From assembly GCF_000733845.1 (NCBI RefSeq), contig NZ_JPOI01000001.1:1899501-1963500 (forward strand): a DNA stretch of 64,000 nt, given 5' to 3'. The translations under genes were made by a program, and so were the position numbers. The stretch's first letter is position 1; every line of letters begins with the position of its first letter. Source of the DNA: Geobacillus vulcani PSS1 (GTDB lineage: Bacteria; Bacillota; Bacilli; Bacillales; Anoxybacillaceae). The notes under the pieces are model-generated. The model ran no database searches. It worked only from the letters and a program-made list of their open reading frames with translations, and was not told the DNA's origin. Positions 54,161-63,828 of this stretch are shown piece by piece.

Positions 54161-54631
54161 ATGGAACGAATCACGTGGGATCAATACTTTATGGCGCAAA
54201 GCCATCTGCTAGCGCTGCGCAGCACGTGCACGAGGCTTGCGGTGGGGGCGACGATTGTGCGCGACAAGCGCATTATCGCCGGCGGGTACAACGGTTCGAT
54301 CGCCGGGGGCGCTCACTGCATCGATGAAGGGTGCTACGTTATTGATGGGCATTGTGTGCGGACGATTCACGCCGAAATGAACGCGATTTTGCAGTGCGCC
54401 AAGTTCGGCGTCCCGACCGAGGGGGCGGAGATGTATGTCACCCATTTTCCTTGCTTGCATTGCTGCAAAGCGATCATTCAAAGCGGCATCCGCGCTGTCT
54501 ATTACGCCCAAGACTACAAAAACCATCCGTACGCCCTAGAGCTGTTTGCCCAAGCCGGCGTCCGGCTCGTGCAAGTGCCGCTGAAAACGGATGTGTTCGC
54601 CCTGCTTTCCAGCGGCGGAGGGGAATCATGA
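54161..54631 (+). CDS. comEB: ComEB, dCMP deaminase family protein
   Basis: 156 residues. The zinc deaminase site is complete: HAEMNAIL (zinc ligand His and catalytic Glu) and PCLHCCKAII (two zinc cysteines). RSTCTRLAVGATIVRDKRIIAGGYNG is the deoxycytidylate deaminase N-terminal signature. It makes dUMP from dCMP and, in Bacillus, has also been linked to polar localisation of the DNA uptake machine. ATG 54161 has GAGCGGAGGGAC upstream. Its stop overlaps comEC by 4 nt. Confidence 0.94.
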   Translation: MERITWDQYFMAQSHLLALRSTCTRLAVGATIVRDKRIIAGGYNGSIAGGAHCIDEGCYVIDGHCVRTIHAEMNAILQCAKFGVPTEGAEMYVTHFPCLHCCKAIIQSGIRAVYYAQDYKNHPYALELFAQAGVRLVQVPLKTDVFALLSSGGGES

Positions 54632-56877
54632 AAGGACAAGCCGTCTATCCCGCCGCGGCGGCGCTTTTTGCTGTGGCGGCGGCCTCTCCGTCCAAAACCA
54701 TATGTCTTCTCCTTGCGGTGTACCTTCTTCTCCTTTTCATCCACCGGCCGCGTTGCTTTCTTCCTGCTTTGTCTGCGGCTCTCCTCTTTTTCGTCTATTT
54801 TCTCATCGTTGACCATCATAACAAAACTTCCTTTGCCGGCGGTCGCCACTGGCTTTCCGTTCGTTTTTCCGCTGCGCCCGCGATCGACGGCGACCGGCTG
54901 CAGGCGGCGGTGCAAGCTGGGAAGGAGCGGGTGCAGCTCCGTTACACCATTCGGACGGCTGCGGAAAAAGAGACGTTGCGTGCGCATCTTATGCCTGGAA
55001 CAGTGTGCCGAGTGAGCGGAACGCTCGAGCGCCCCATGCCAGCCAGCAATCCGTATGCGTTTGATTACCGCCGCTATTTGCGCCGCCACCGCATTCATTG
55101 GCTCTTTCTCCCTGAGGCGATCGATCTTTCCGCTTGCGTGCGCGCCCGTCCCACCATCATCGAACGGCTTGAAGCGATTCGTGAGGCTGGCGTTCGCCGC
55201 ATCGAAGATCGGTTTCCTTCGGAAGCGGCCGGCATCGCCGCTGCGCTCATTTATGGAGAGCGCCGTTCGTTGGATGAAGAGGTGATTAGCGACTATCAGC
55301 GGCTCGGGCTCATTCATTTGTTGGCGATTTCCGGCGGTCATGTCACCTTGCTTGTCAGCGCTGTGTTGGCTGTTGCCATTCGGTTTGTGACGCGCGAAGC
55401 GGCCGTGCTTGCTTTGTTTGTTCTCTTGCCTATGTATGCGGTGCTTGCCGGCGCTTCACCGTCGGTGCTGCGCGCCTGTGCGACCGGAATGATCGTATTG
55501 GCCGTCCAGTGGAAAAAAGGAACGATCCATCCGCTGGATGCGTTGAGTTGGACGGCGCTTGCCCTGCTCGCCTTTGATCCATATATAGTTTGGGATGTCG
55601 GTTTTCAACTATCGTTTTTTGTCACGTTTGCCCTTCTCGCTCATGTGCCGGTGCTCGCCTCTGTTCGTTCGATGCTCCAAAATTTGTTTCAGACTGCGCT
55701 CGTTGCCCAGCTTGCCGCGCTGCCGATTTTGCTTTACCATTTTTATGAAATTTCTGTTTGGAGCATAGGGCTGAATGTCTTCTTTGTCCCTTGGTATTCC
55801 TTTGTCCTTTTGCCCACTGCTTTTCTCTCCGCCGTTTTTTCCTTGTCTCCGCTCATTTGGCTGTTTAGCCGCCTCGTTGAGCTGACGGACGCGGTTGTCC
55901 GTTTTTTCTCGGTCGATCACTCATTTCTGCTTGTGCTCGGCCGTCCGGGGCCGTGGTGCTTAGCTGGCTATTTGACGGCTATCGCGGCGGCGTTTTTGGA
56001 TTGGGAGCGAAGCCGCCTGTTGCGAGGCTTGGCGGCGGTGGCGGCGGCAACGGTGCTTCAGCTGGCCGCTCCGTATGTGGATCGGCAAGGGGAAGTGACG
56101 GTATTGGATGTCGGACAAGGGGACTGCATTTATATTGAGCTTCCTTACCGAAAAGCGGTCTATCTCATTGACACCGGCGGGACGCCGGGATGGGCGAAGG
56201 AACCATGGCGCAAGCGGTTGCGGTCATTTGCGGTTGGTCGGGACGTTGTCGTGCCGTTTTTAAAAGCCCAAGGAGTGAGAACGCTTGATCAACTGATTTT
56301 GACGCACGATGACGCCGACCATATCGGGGCTGCTCCTGAGGTGCTCAAAGCCGTGCGCGTCAAGAAGATTGTCACAAGTCCCGGAGCGCTGACGACCGTC
56401 AAGGCGATGGCGCGCCCGTTTTCTGTACCGGTCAAAACCGCTGTGCGGGGAGAAGGGTGGACGGAGGGGGGCGTGCGTTTTTTTGTGATCCATCCCGAAA
56501 AAGGAAACAACGAGGACAATAACGGTTCTCTTGTGTTGCTCGTTCGCCTCGGCGGATTGGCATGGCTGTTTGCCGCGGATATTGAAAAAGAGGCGGAGGA
56601 AGCGCTCATCCGCGCTTATCCGACGCTGCGCGTCGATGTATTGAAAGTCGCGCACCACGGCAGCAAAACGTCGACAACAGAACCGTTTTTGCGGGCGGTC
56701 AAGCCGCGGGCGGCGGTTATTTCCGTTGGCCGCGACAACCGCTACGGGCATCCATCCCCCGAAGTGCTCATGCGGTTGAAGCAACAGCAGGCGATCGTTT
56801 GGCGGACGGATGAAAACGGTGCGATTCGCTATCTGTATGATGAAAACGGCGGAACCTTTCAGGTGATGAAACCATAA
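54628..56877 (+). CDS. comEC: DNA uptake channel ComEC
   Basis: 749 residues. Early membrane helices (residues 5-55) precede an extracytoplasmic OB-like domain (about 60-170). The competence channel helices follow, with LIHLLAISGGHVTLLVSAVL and DVGFQLSFFVTFALLAHVP. A C-terminal metallo-beta-lactamase-like domain has LDVGQGDCIYIELP, LTHDDADHIGAAPEVL and KVAHHGSKTSTTEPFL; the HDxDH motif is intact and supports nuclease activity on the non-transforming strand. ATG 54628 overlaps the comEB stop. Apparently complete and functional. Confidence 0.95.
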   Translation: MKGQAVYPAAAALFAVAAASPSKTICLLLAVYLLLLFIHRPRCFLPALSAALLFFVYFLIVDHHNKTSFAGGRHWLSVRFSAAPAIDGDRLQAAVQAGKERVQLRYTIRTAAEKETLRAHLMPGTVCRVSGTLERPMPASNPYAFDYRRYLRRHRIHWLFLPEAIDLSACVRARPTIIERLEAIREAGVRRIEDRFPSEAAGIAAALIYGERRSLDEEVISDYQRLGLIHLLAISGGHVTLLVSAVLAVAIRFVTREAAVLALFVLLPMYAVLAGASPSVLRACATGMIVLAVQWKKGTIHPLDALSWTALALLAFDPYIVWDVGFQLSFFVTFALLAHVPVLASVRSMLQNLFQTALVAQLAALPILLYHFYEISVWSIGLNVFFVPWYSFVLLPTAFLSAVFSLSPLIWLFSRLVELTDAVVRFFSVDHSFLLVLGRPGPWCLAGYLTAIAAAFLDWERSRLLRGLAAVAAATVLQLAAPYVDRQGEVTVLDVGQGDCIYIELPYRKAVYLIDTGGTPGWAKEPWRKRLRSFAVGRDVVVPFLKAQGVRTLDQLILTHDDADHIGAAPEVLKAVRVKKIVTSPGALTTVKAMARPFSVPVKTAVRGEGWTEGGVRFFVIHPEKGNNEDNNGSLVLLVRLGGLAWLFAADIEKEAEEALIRAYPTLRVDVLKVAHHGSKTSTTEPFLRAVKPRAAVISVGRDNRYGHPSPEVLMRLKQQQAIVWRTDENGAIRYLYDENGGTFQVMKP

Positions 56878-56895
56878 GATGTAGTGCGCAAAAAA

Positions 56896-56930
56896 AAATA
56901 AGGATTGCTTATGTAAGCAATCCTTATCGA
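56896..56930. terminator. Bidirectional terminator between comEC and yqzM
   Basis: AAGGATTGCTT and AAGCAATCCTT (about 56901-56926) form a perfect hairpin with a short loop. A-rich sequence (AAAAAAAATA) precedes it on the plus strand, so it gives a U tract for yqzM on the minus strand; comEC is stopped less strongly. Confidence 0.75.
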
Positions 56931-57058
56931 CCGAAAAACTCGATCAACGTGGCGATGATGAACATCGTCGCAAAAAAGCCGAACGACACGATGAATCCGA
57001 CGGCGGAATCAACGGCGTCATTGCGTTGGCTTTGCACTTCTTTTTCGAATACGTTCAT
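56924..57058 (-). CDS. yqzM: Small membrane protein YqzM
   Basis: 44 residues: MNVFEKEVQSQRNDAVDSAV then a hydrophobic helix (GFIVSFGFFATMFIIATLIEFFGR). The YqzM family has one membrane span and unknown function. A strong SD (AGGAGGGGAAAA) on the minus strand precedes ATG 57058. It sits opposite to comEC and holA in the same place as in B. subtilis. Confidence 0.87.
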   Translation of the reverse strand: MNVFEKEVQSQRNDAVDSAVGFIVSFGFFATMFIIATLIEFFGR

Positions 57059-57196
57059 CGCTTTTCCCCTCCTCGTGCAATCATTTTTAGTATAGACGAA
57101 AACGCGTGAAAAATCTACCGCCGCTCGTCCATTTTCCTTCCTTGACAACAGTTGACACAAATACTTTCCAACAGCCGGGAAAACATAAAAATAACC

Positions 57197-57273
57197 CGCT
57201 GGCCGATAAGGTCCTAGGACTTATAGGCCGGCGTTTATATAAAGGGGAACCGGTTTCTCGGCAGCCGGTTCCC
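57197..57273 (+). other. Two strong hairpins upstream of holA
   Basis: Hairpin A (57197-57233) has outer arms CGCTGGCC/GGCCGGCG and inner arms ATAAGG-TCC/GGA-CTTAT centred on CCTAGG. Hairpin B has GGGAACCGG (57245-57253)/CCGGTTCCC (57265-57273) followed by TTGT. They lie 68-144 nt before the holA start. Neither has a proper U tract. Confidence 0.6.
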
Positions 57274-57340
57274 TTGTAAAATGGCGAAAAACAGTGTATC
57301 TTTCTAGCAGAGACGTTTGCTAGGGAATGGAGACGGGAAC

Positions 57341-58387
57341 ATGCTGGAACGCGTATGGGGAAACATTGAAAAACGGCGGTTTTCTCCCCTTTATTTATTA
57401 TACGGCAATGAACCATTTTTATTAATGGAAACGTATGAGCGACTGGTGAACGCGGCGCTTGGCGACGAGGAACGGGAGTGGAACTTGGCCGTGTACGATT
57501 GTGAGGAAACACCGGTCGAGGCGGCGCTTGAGGAGGCCGAGACGGTGCCGTTTTTCGGCGAGCGGCGCGTCATTCTCATCAAGCATCCGTATTTTTTTAC
57601 GTCTGAAAAAGAGAAGGAGATCGAGCATGATTTGGCGAAGCTGGAGGCGTACTTGAAGGCGCCGTCGCCGTTTTCCATCGTCGTCTTTTTCGCGCCGTAT
57701 GAGAAGCTTGATGAACGAAAAAAAATTACGAAGCTCGCCAAAGAGCAAAGCGAAGTCGTCATCGCCGCCCCGCTCGCTGAAGCGGAGCTGCGGGCTTGGG
57801 TGCGGCGCCGCATCGAGAGCCAAGGGGCGCAAGCAAGCGATGAGGCGATTGATGTCCTGTTGCGGCGGGCCGGGACGCAGCTTTCCGCTTTGGCGAATGA
57901 AATCGATAAATTGGCCCTGTTTGCCGGGCCGGGTGGAACGGTCGAGGCGGCGGCGGTTGAGCAGCTTGTCGCCCGCACACCGGAAGAAAACGTCTTTGTG
58001 CTCGTCGAGCAAGTGGCGAAGCGAGACATTCCAGCGGCGTTGCAGACGTTTTACGATTTGATTGAAAACAATGAGGAACCGATCAAAATTTTAGCGTTGC
58101 TTGCCGGTCATTTCCGCTTGCTTGCGCAAGTGAAGTGGCTCGCCTCCTTAGGCTACGGACAGGCGCAAATCGCGTCGGCGCTCAAGGTGCATCCGTTCCG
58201 GATCAAGCTCGCTCTCGCTCAAGCCGCACGCTTCTCCGATGCAGAGCTAGCGGCGGCGATTGACGAGCTTGCTTCTGCTGATTATGAAGTGAAAAGCGGG
58301 GCGGTCGATCGCCGGTTGGCCGTTGAGCTGCTTCTGATGCGCTGGGGCGCCCGCCCGGCGCAAGCGGGGCGTCACGGCCGGCGGTGA
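57341..58387 (+). CDS. holA: DNA polymerase III subunit delta (HolA, YqeN)
   Basis: A 348-residue clamp-loader delta subunit. LYLLYGNEPFLLMETYERLV at the start and the AAA+-like fold without a working P-loop fit HolA. VPFFGERRVILIKHPYFF, RRIESQGAQASDEAIDVLLRRAGTQLSALANEIDKLALF and the C-terminal collar segment (EEPIKILALLAGHFRLLAQVKWL, HPFRIKLALAQAARFSDAELAAAIDEL) are diagnostic. It opens the DnaN ring. ATG 57341 lies behind GGAATGGAGAC; the frame is open 8 codons upstream. Confidence 0.93.
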   Translation: MLERVWGNIEKRRFSPLYLLYGNEPFLLMETYERLVNAALGDEEREWNLAVYDCEETPVEAALEEAETVPFFGERRVILIKHPYFFTSEKEKEIEHDLAKLEAYLKAPSPFSIVVFFAPYEKLDERKKITKLAKEQSEVVIAAPLAEAELRAWVRRRIESQGAQASDEAIDVLLRRAGTQLSALANEIDKLALFAGPGGTVEAAAVEQLVARTPEENVFVLVEQVAKRDIPAALQTFYDLIENNEEPIKILALLAGHFRLLAQVKWLASLGYGQAQIASALKVHPFRIKLALAQAARFSDAELAAAIDELASADYEVKSGAVDRRLAVELLLMRWGARPAQAGRHGRR

Positions 58388-58430
58388 AGCGATCGACCGG
58401 CCGTTTGCCGTGAACAAAAGAAAAACAAAA

Positions 58431-58458
58431 AAACGACCTGGCGCCAGGTCGTTTTTGA
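58431..58458. terminator. Bidirectional terminator between holA and rpsT
   Basis: A perfect 24-bp palindrome (58431-58454, AAACGACCTGGC and its complement) flanked by A-runs on one side and TTTTT on the other. It serves the converging holA and rpsT transcripts. Confidence 0.88.
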
Positions 58459-58728
58459 TTAGGAAGCTTGGATGCTGTTCAATTTTTTTGCTAAGCGCGA
58501 TTTTTGCCGGCTGGCGGTGTTTTTATGGATAAGGCCTTTGCTTGCAGCTTTGTCTAATTTTTTCGACGCGATAATAAACGCCTCGCGCGCTTTTTCCACG
58601 TCTTTCAATTCAACGAGCGCTTCAAATTTTTTGATCGCTGTGCGCATGGCCGATTTCATCGAGGCATTGTGGGCGCGGCGTTTTTCGCTCGTTTTCGCGC
58701 GTTTGATCGCTGATTTGATGTTAGCCAA
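58459..58728 (-). CDS. rpsT: Ribosomal protein bS20
   Basis: 89 residues, [20 protein letters not shown] and on to [31 protein letters not shown]. It is a basic helical protein of the 30S subunit. The start codon is TTG at 58728, with GGAGGTG 7 nt upstream on the minus strand; E. coli rpsT also starts with UUG. The ORF is complete. Confidence 0.97.
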   Translation of the reverse strand: MANIKSAIKRAKTSEKRRAHNASMKSAMRTAIKKFEALVELKDVEKAREAFIIASKKLDKAASKGLIHKNTASRQKSRLAKKLNSIQAS

Positions 58729-58788
58729 GTTCGTTCACCTCCATTACCATTCCTATTTCTGTTGTGAGCAACAGGAAGAACAAGTGTT

Positions 58789-58817
58789 ATTCTATCAAAC
58801 GTGTTTTGATTATGCAA
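58789..58817 (-). promoter_or_regulatory. Promoter of rpsT (minus strand)
   Basis: On the minus strand TTGCAT (plus 58812-58817), 17 nt, TAGAAT (plus 58789-58794), about 60 nt before the start codon. Confidence 0.7.
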
Positions 58818-58910
58818 GAGTGTTCAAGCGAAAATCCTTTACGAAACATGAATGACTGGGCCTGATTACGGCGACAATAAAAGAAAACGACAGAAATGGG
58901 GAGAAACGAC

Positions 58911-60029
58911 ATGGAACAGCCGCTCGATTTACGCCTGTACTCGGTGCGCACGGATTTAGCGATCGAAGCGCATGAGATCGCAGTCGAGGAGCGTTTGCAG
59001 CAAAAACAAGAAAGCGCCGCGCCGATTGAGGGAGTCATGATCCGTGACGAGGAGATCGACGGCGTCAAGCTGTCGCACGTGCATGTCATGGAACAAGGAG
59101 CGGCCTCGATCGGCAAAAAGCCGGGCCACTACGTGACGATTGAAGCGCAAGGCATCCGCGAACAAAACACCGAGCTGCAGCAAAAAGTACAGCGCATTTT
59201 TTCCGAGCAGCTCAGCGCCTTTTTCACGCGGCTTGGCATTCCGGAACAGGCGAGCTGCCTGATCGTCGGGCTCGGCAACCAAAACGTCACCCCGGATGCG
59301 CTTGGGCCGCTGACGGTGGAAAACGTGCTTGTCACGCGTCATTTGTTCCAGCTGCAGCCCGAAAGCGTCGAGGAAGGCTTCCGGCCGGTGAGCGCTCTCG
59401 CTCCAGGGGTGATGGGGATGACGGGGATTGAAACGAGCGATATTATCGACGGCGTCGTCCGGAAAACAAAGCCGGATTTTGTCATTGTGATTGACGCCTT
59501 GGCTGCCCGCTCGATCGAACGGGTCAATGCAACGATCCAAATTTCTGACACCGGCATCCATCCTGGCTCTGGGGTCGGCAACAAGCGGAAAGAGCTGAGC
59601 CATGAGACGCTCGGCATTCCCGTTATTTCGATCGGCGTTCCGACGGTCGTCGACGCTGTTTCGATCACGAGCGACACGATTGATTTCATTTTGAAGCACT
59701 TCGGCCGCGAAATGCGCGAAGGGAATCGGCCGTCAAGTGCGCTCGCCCCGGCGGGCTGGACGTTTGGGCGCAAACGAAAATTGACGGAACAAGACATGCC
59801 GTCGCCGCAAGAACGGTCGACGTTTCTTGGCATGGTCGGCACGCTTGGCGATGAAGAAAAGCGGCGCCTCATCTATGAAGTGCTCGCCCCGCTCGGTCAT
59901 AATTTGATGGTAACCCCAAAAGAGATCGATTCGTTTATCGGCGATATGGCCAACTTATTAGCCGGGGGCTTGAATGCGGCGCTGCACCGTCAAGTCGACC
60001 AAGGCAATGTCGGCTCCTACACTCATTAG
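58911..60029 (+). CDS. gpr: Germination protease GPR (spore protease)
   Basis: 372 residues. GPR is made as a zymogen in the forespore and degrades small acid-soluble spore proteins at germination. The propeptide region [16 protein letters not shown] carries the SASP-like autocleavage site. The conserved core includes [66 protein letters not shown] (acidic active-site region) and [14 protein letters not shown] 58911 is behind GGGGAGAAAC; a start 5 codons earlier overlaps that SD. Expected to be sigma-G/F controlled. Confidence 0.94.
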   Translation: MEQPLDLRLYSVRTDLAIEAHEIAVEERLQQKQESAAPIEGVMIRDEEIDGVKLSHVHVMEQGAASIGKKPGHYVTIEAQGIREQNTELQQKVQRIFSEQLSAFFTRLGIPEQASCLIVGLGNQNVTPDALGPLTVENVLVTRHLFQLQPESVEEGFRPVSALAPGVMGMTGIETSDIIDGVVRKTKPDFVIVIDALAARSIERVNATIQISDTGIHPGSGVGNKRKELSHETLGIPVISIGVPTVVDAVSITSDTIDFILKHFGREMREGNRPSSALAPAGWTFGRKRKLTEQDMPSPQERSTFLGMVGTLGDEEKRRLIYEVLAPLGHNLMVTPKEIDSFIGDMANLLAGGLNAALHRQVDQGNVGSYTH

Positions 60030-60103
60030 ACAAAAAACGGTTCTATCTTTTCCCGCTTGGCCATACGTTAAACTGAGGAGACAAGCCGGGAAAGGGTGGG
60101 AAT

Positions 60104-61303
60104 ATGAAACGATGGCGCTCCCCAAACGTCGTGATCGCGATTCCAGGAGCCAGCATAAAGAAACTGTTGATGCTCATCATCCTTGGCTGCATGATGATGT
60201 TTATGCTTGTCGGAGCGCTCACATCGCTGCGGCCAGAATACCGTCCGTCGTCATCGTCGCTAAACGATATGGCGGCCCATTTTCCGGAGGAGACGTTCAT
60301 TCGTTTGTTTGCCTTGGAAAATCGCTATTTTGCTCAACTGTTGCCGAAAGAGCGGCGGCAGACGAATTACTCATCGCTGCTGTTCCGCCTGGCGACGAGC
60401 ATCAATCCCGATGACCCGCGCAGCCTGCTTGGCAGCGAGCTGCCGGGCTTTGCCCTTTATGACAGCAAAATTCTCATCGCTGGTGAAGGAACGGATTACA
60501 CGAACATGCCATACGAATCCGCGCCGCCGCTTAGAGTGATGCTGGCGGAGCGGCAAGCCTCGGTGGAGGAGCTCGAACAGGCAAACAAGAACGAAGAGGA
60601 AAAACCGGTTCCCCCGCCATCGCGGACGACGGGAGGAAAAAAAGTGGTCTACATTTACAATACCCATACGCATGAGTCGTTTTTGCCGGCGCTCAAAGGG
60701 GTGACTGACCCGGATTTGGCGTTTCACCCGACGGTCAACGTCGCAAAAGTGGGGGAAAAGTTAGCGGAAGAACTGGAAAAGCGCGGCATCGGCGCTGAAG
60801 TGAGCAAAATCGACATTGTCAACGAATTGTTAAAGAAAGGAATGAAATACTCTCAATCGTATGATATGTCTCGGCAAACCGTGATCGCGGCAATGAAGCA
60901 AAACCGTGACTTGCACTACTTCATCGACATCCATCGCGATTCACGGCGGCGGAAATATACGACGGTTACGATCAACGGCGTTGATTATGCGCGTGTCGCA
61001 TTCATTATTGGCGGAGAAAATGCGACATACGAGAAAAACTTGCAGCTGGCAACCGAGTTGCATCAGCTGCTGCAAAAGAAATATCCAGGGTTGAGCCGCG
61101 GGGTGATCGAGAAAAAAGGAGCCGGGACGAACGGCAAGTTTAATCAAGATTTATCAGAGAACGCGATTTTAATTGAAGTCGGCGGTGTTGACAATACGTT
61201 TACTGAGTTGTTTCGTTCCGTGTCGGCGTTTGCCGATGTGTTCAGCGACTATTATTGGCAGGCGGAAAAAGTCGAAGCGCCGGCTCCGGCGGAGAAAAAG
61301 TAA
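60104..61303 (+). CDS. spoIIP: Stage II sporulation protein P (SpoIIP)
   Basis: A 399-residue cell-wall hydrolase (amidase/endopeptidase) of the engulfment machine with SpoIID and SpoIIM. One N-terminal membrane helix (about 24-46) is followed by a spacer and the catalytic SpoIIP domain: VVYIYNTHTHESFLPAL (metal-binding His/Glu), NVAKVGEKLAEELEKRGIGAEVSK, YFIDIHRDSRRRKYTTV and ENAILIEVGGVDNTFTEL. SD AAAGGGTGGG precedes the ATG. The gene lies between gpr and yqxA as in B. subtilis. Confidence 0.95.
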   Translation: MKRWRSPNVVIAIPGASIKKLLMLIILGCMMMFMLVGALTSLRPEYRPSSSSLNDMAAHFPEETFIRLFALENRYFAQLLPKERRQTNYSSLLFRLATSINPDDPRSLLGSELPGFALYDSKILIAGEGTDYTNMPYESAPPLRVMLAERQASVEELEQANKNEEEKPVPPPSRTTGGKKVVYIYNTHTHESFLPALKGVTDPDLAFHPTVNVAKVGEKLAEELEKRGIGAEVSKIDIVNELLKKGMKYSQSYDMSRQTVIAAMKQNRDLHYFIDIHRDSRRRKYTTVTINGVDYARVAFIIGGENATYEKNLQLATELHQLLQKKYPGLSRGVIEKKGAGTNGKFNQDLSENAILIEVGGVDNTFTELFRSVSAFADVFSDYYWQAEKVEAPAPAEKK

Positions 61304-61316
61304 AGGAGCGTCACTT

Positions 61317-61658
61317 ATGGCACGATGGTTCATCCGCTTTACTCTAGCGATCTTTCTTCTTTTTTTCGGCGTGTTGTTTGGCATGCAGCAGGCGCATGAG
61401 GGCATTGAACGGATGCGCGGTTACGCCGATCCGTCGTTTCCATCCGTCATCGATATGAAGAAAAGGGAAAATGGTGAGATGGAAGCGGCAGTGTTTGGCC
61501 GGCCGGTCGTTGCTGGAGATTTATTAGGAGAAAAGCAAGAAACGATTCGCGAGATGAAAACGTTCAACTTGTTCTCTAGGCTCGGGCAACTTTTTGCCGA
61601 TGCCGTCACCGCGCTCATGGAAACGCTGTGTTCGCTCGTCGGCCGGGCGCTGGACTAG
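61317..61658 (+). CDS. yqxA: YqxA (DUF3679) membrane protein
   Basis: 113 residues with one N-terminal membrane helix (RWFIRFTLAIFLLFFGVLFGM, about 3-23) and a soluble C-terminal part (QQAHEGIERMRGYADPSFPSVI...). The function is unknown; it follows spoIIP in Bacillus. ATG 61317 has AAAGGAGCG 6-7 nt upstream; the open frame upstream overlaps spoIIP and is not used. Confidence 0.85.
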   Translation: MARWFIRFTLAIFLLFFGVLFGMQQAHEGIERMRGYADPSFPSVIDMKKRENGEMEAAVFGRPVVAGDLLGEKQETIREMKTFNLFSRLGQLFADAVTALMETLCSLVGRALD

Positions 61659-61923
61659 CCCGTTCATGTGCGGACAAAACAGGAACACAGGAACGTGCCG
61701 TCAACAATGGCGGCTTTTTCTTTTGGATGCCGTCCGCCCGCTGGAGCGCAAAGTGTTGCACTTTTCACATTGTCGGTTGTTTTTTGGCGCGGCTCTGGCC
61801 GTTTCGCGTCTTTCCGGAAAGCTCGAACGGCGGCTTGGTTTTTCGTTCATCATTGAATCTTCTTCGCGCTGTTGCTATAATCAAAGCTAGTGTAGTTTTG
61901 CGAAGAAGCAGGAGTGAGAGACG
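61659..61923. promoter_or_regulatory. Intergenic region with yqxA terminator and lepA promoter
   Basis: The hairpin GCCG...CGGC (about 61696-61713) followed by TTTTTCTTTT ends the spoIIP-yqxA transcript. The lepA promoter is TTGAAT (61853-61858), 17 nt, TATAAT (61876-61881). The 140 nt between show no supported gene. Confidence 0.75.
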
Positions 61924-63753
61924 ATGAACCGGGAAGAACGGTTGAAACGGCAGGAACGGATCCGCAATTTTTCGATTATTGCTCACATTGACCACGGAAA
62001 ATCGACGCTGGCGGACCGCATTTTGGAAAAAACAGGGGCGCTGTCGGAGCGTGAATTGCGCGAGCAGACGCTCGATACGATGGAGCTTGAGCGCGAGCGC
62101 GGCATCACGATTAAATTGAATGCGGTTCAGTTGACATATAAAGCGAAAAATGGCGAAGAGTATATTTTCCATTTGATCGACACGCCGGGCCACGTCGACT
62201 TTACGTATGAAGTATCGCGCAGCTTGGCTGCTTGCGAAGGGGCAATTTTGGTCGTCGATGCGGCACAAGGCATTGAAGCGCAAACGCTCGCCAACGTGTA
62301 TTTGGCGATTGATAACAACTTGGAAATTCTTCCTGTTATTAATAAAATCGATTTGCCAAGCGCTGAACCGGAGCGGGTGCGTCAAGAAATTGAGGATGTC
62401 ATCGGTTTGGACGCCTCTGATGCTGTGCTTGCTTCGGCCAAAGTCGGCATCGGCATCGAGGAAATTTTGGAAAAAATCGTCGAGAAAATTCCGGCTCCTT
62501 CGGGCGATCCGGATGCGCCGCTGAAGGCGCTCATTTTTGATTCGCTCTATGACCCGTACCGCGGCGTCGTCGCCTATGTCCGCGTCGTCGACGGAACGGT
62601 GAAGCCGGGGCAGCGCATCAAAATGATGTCGACCGGCAAAGAGTTTGAAGTGACGGAAGTTGGGGTATTCACGCCGAAGCAAAAAGTCGTCAACGAATTG
62701 ACGGTCGGTGATGTCGGCTATTTGACCGCCTCCATTAAGAACGTCAAAGACACGCGCGTCGGGGATACGATCACCGATGCCGAACGGCCGGCGGCCGAGC
62801 CGCTCCCAGGCTACCGGAAGCTTAACCCGATGGTGTTTTGCGGCATGTATCCGATCGATACAGCGCGCTACAACGATTTGCGCGAGGCGCTCGAGAAGCT
62901 GCAATTGAATGATGCGGCGCTTCACTTTGAGCCGGAAACGTCGCAGGCGCTTGGATTTGGCTTCCGCTGCGGGTTTCTCGGCTTGCTTCATATGGAAATC
63001 ATCCAAGAGCGGCTTGAGCGCGAATTTCATATCGATTTGATCACGACCGCGCCGAGCGTTGTGTACAAAGTGCATCTCACCGATGGAAACGAAGTCGCTG
63101 TGGACAATCCATCTAATATGCCCGAGCCGCAAAAGATTGAGCGCATCGAAGAACCGTATGTGAAAGCGACGATCATGGTGCCAAATGACTACGTCGGGCC
63201 AGTGATGGAATTGTGTCAAGGAAAACGCGGCACGTTTGTCGATATGCAATATTTGGATGAAAAGCGGGTCATGTTGATTTACGACATGCCGCTGTCGGAA
63301 ATCGTGTACGACTTTTTTGATGCCTTAAAGTCTAACACGAAAGGATACGCGTCGTTTGACTATGAATGGATCGGCTATCGGCCGTCCAATCTCGTCAAGA
63401 TGGATATTTTGCTAAACGGCGAAAAAATCGATGCCTTATCGTTTATCGTCCATCGCGATTCAGCATACGAGCGCGGCAAAGCGATCGTTGAAAAGCTGAA
63501 AGATTTGATTCCGCGCCAGCAATTTGAAGTGCCGGTGCAGGCGGCGATCGGCAACAAGGTCATCGCTCGTTCGACGATCAAGGCGCTGCGCAAAAACGTG
63601 CTTGCCAAATGTTACGGCGGCGACGTATCGCGGAAGCGGAAGCTGCTTGAGAAGCAAAAAGAAGGAAAGAAGCGGATGAAACAAATCGGGTCGGTCGAAG
63701 TGCCGCAGGAAGCGTTTATGGCCGTCTTGAAAATCGACGACCAGAAAAAATAA
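61924..63753 (+). CDS. lepA: Elongation factor 4 (LepA)
   Basis: A 609-residue translational GTPase. G1 is [15 protein letters not shown] (about 20-34), G2 has [13 protein letters not shown]3 is [14 protein letters not shown] and G4 is [10 protein letters not shown]. The LepA-specific C-terminal domain ends in [35 protein letters not shown], replacing EF-G domain IV. LepA acts in back-translocation and 30S assembly. SD AGGAGTGAG precedes the ATG, and a good sigma-A promoter lies 43 nt upstream. Confidence 0.97.
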   Translation: MNREERLKRQERIRNFSIIAHIDHGKSTLADRILEKTGALSERELREQTLDTMELERERGITIKLNAVQLTYKAKNGEEYIFHLIDTPGHVDFTYEVSRSLAACEGAILVVDAAQGIEAQTLANVYLAIDNNLEILPVINKIDLPSAEPERVRQEIEDVIGLDASDAVLASAKVGIGIEEILEKIVEKIPAPSGDPDAPLKALIFDSLYDPYRGVVAYVRVVDGTVKPGQRIKMMSTGKEFEVTEVGVFTPKQKVVNELTVGDVGYLTASIKNVKDTRVGDTITDAERPAAEPLPGYRKLNPMVFCGMYPIDTARYNDLREALEKLQLNDAALHFEPETSQALGFGFRCGFLGLLHMEIIQERLEREFHIDLITTAPSVVYKVHLTDGNEVAVDNPSNMPEPQKIERIEEPYVKATIMVPNDYVGPVMELCQGKRGTFVDMQYLDEKRVMLIYDMPLSEIVYDFFDALKSNTKGYASFDYEWIGYRPSNLVKMDILLNGEKIDALSFIVHRDSAYERGKAIVEKLKDLIPRQQFEVPVQAAIGNKVIARSTIKALRKNVLAKCYGGDVSRKRKLLEKQKEGKKRMKQIGSVEVPQEAFMAVLKIDDQKK

Positions 63754-63757
63754 CAAG

Positions 63758-63796
63758 CAAGGCTGTCTCCGTTGGGGATAGCCTTGTTTGTTTCCT
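63758..63796 (+). terminator. Terminator after lepA
   Basis: CAAGGCT (63759-63765) pairs with AGCCTTG (63780-63786), with further inner pairs, followed by TTTGTTT. Confidence 0.75.
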
Positions 63797-63828
63797 GAGG
63801 CGCCGGCCGGTTGAAAGGAGGAGGACTG

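Noticed and set aside
58431..58454. Perfect 24-bp palindrome as a regulator binding site
   Set aside because: It sits between the converging holA and rpsT stops with A and T runs on both sides, which is the signature of a bidirectional terminator.
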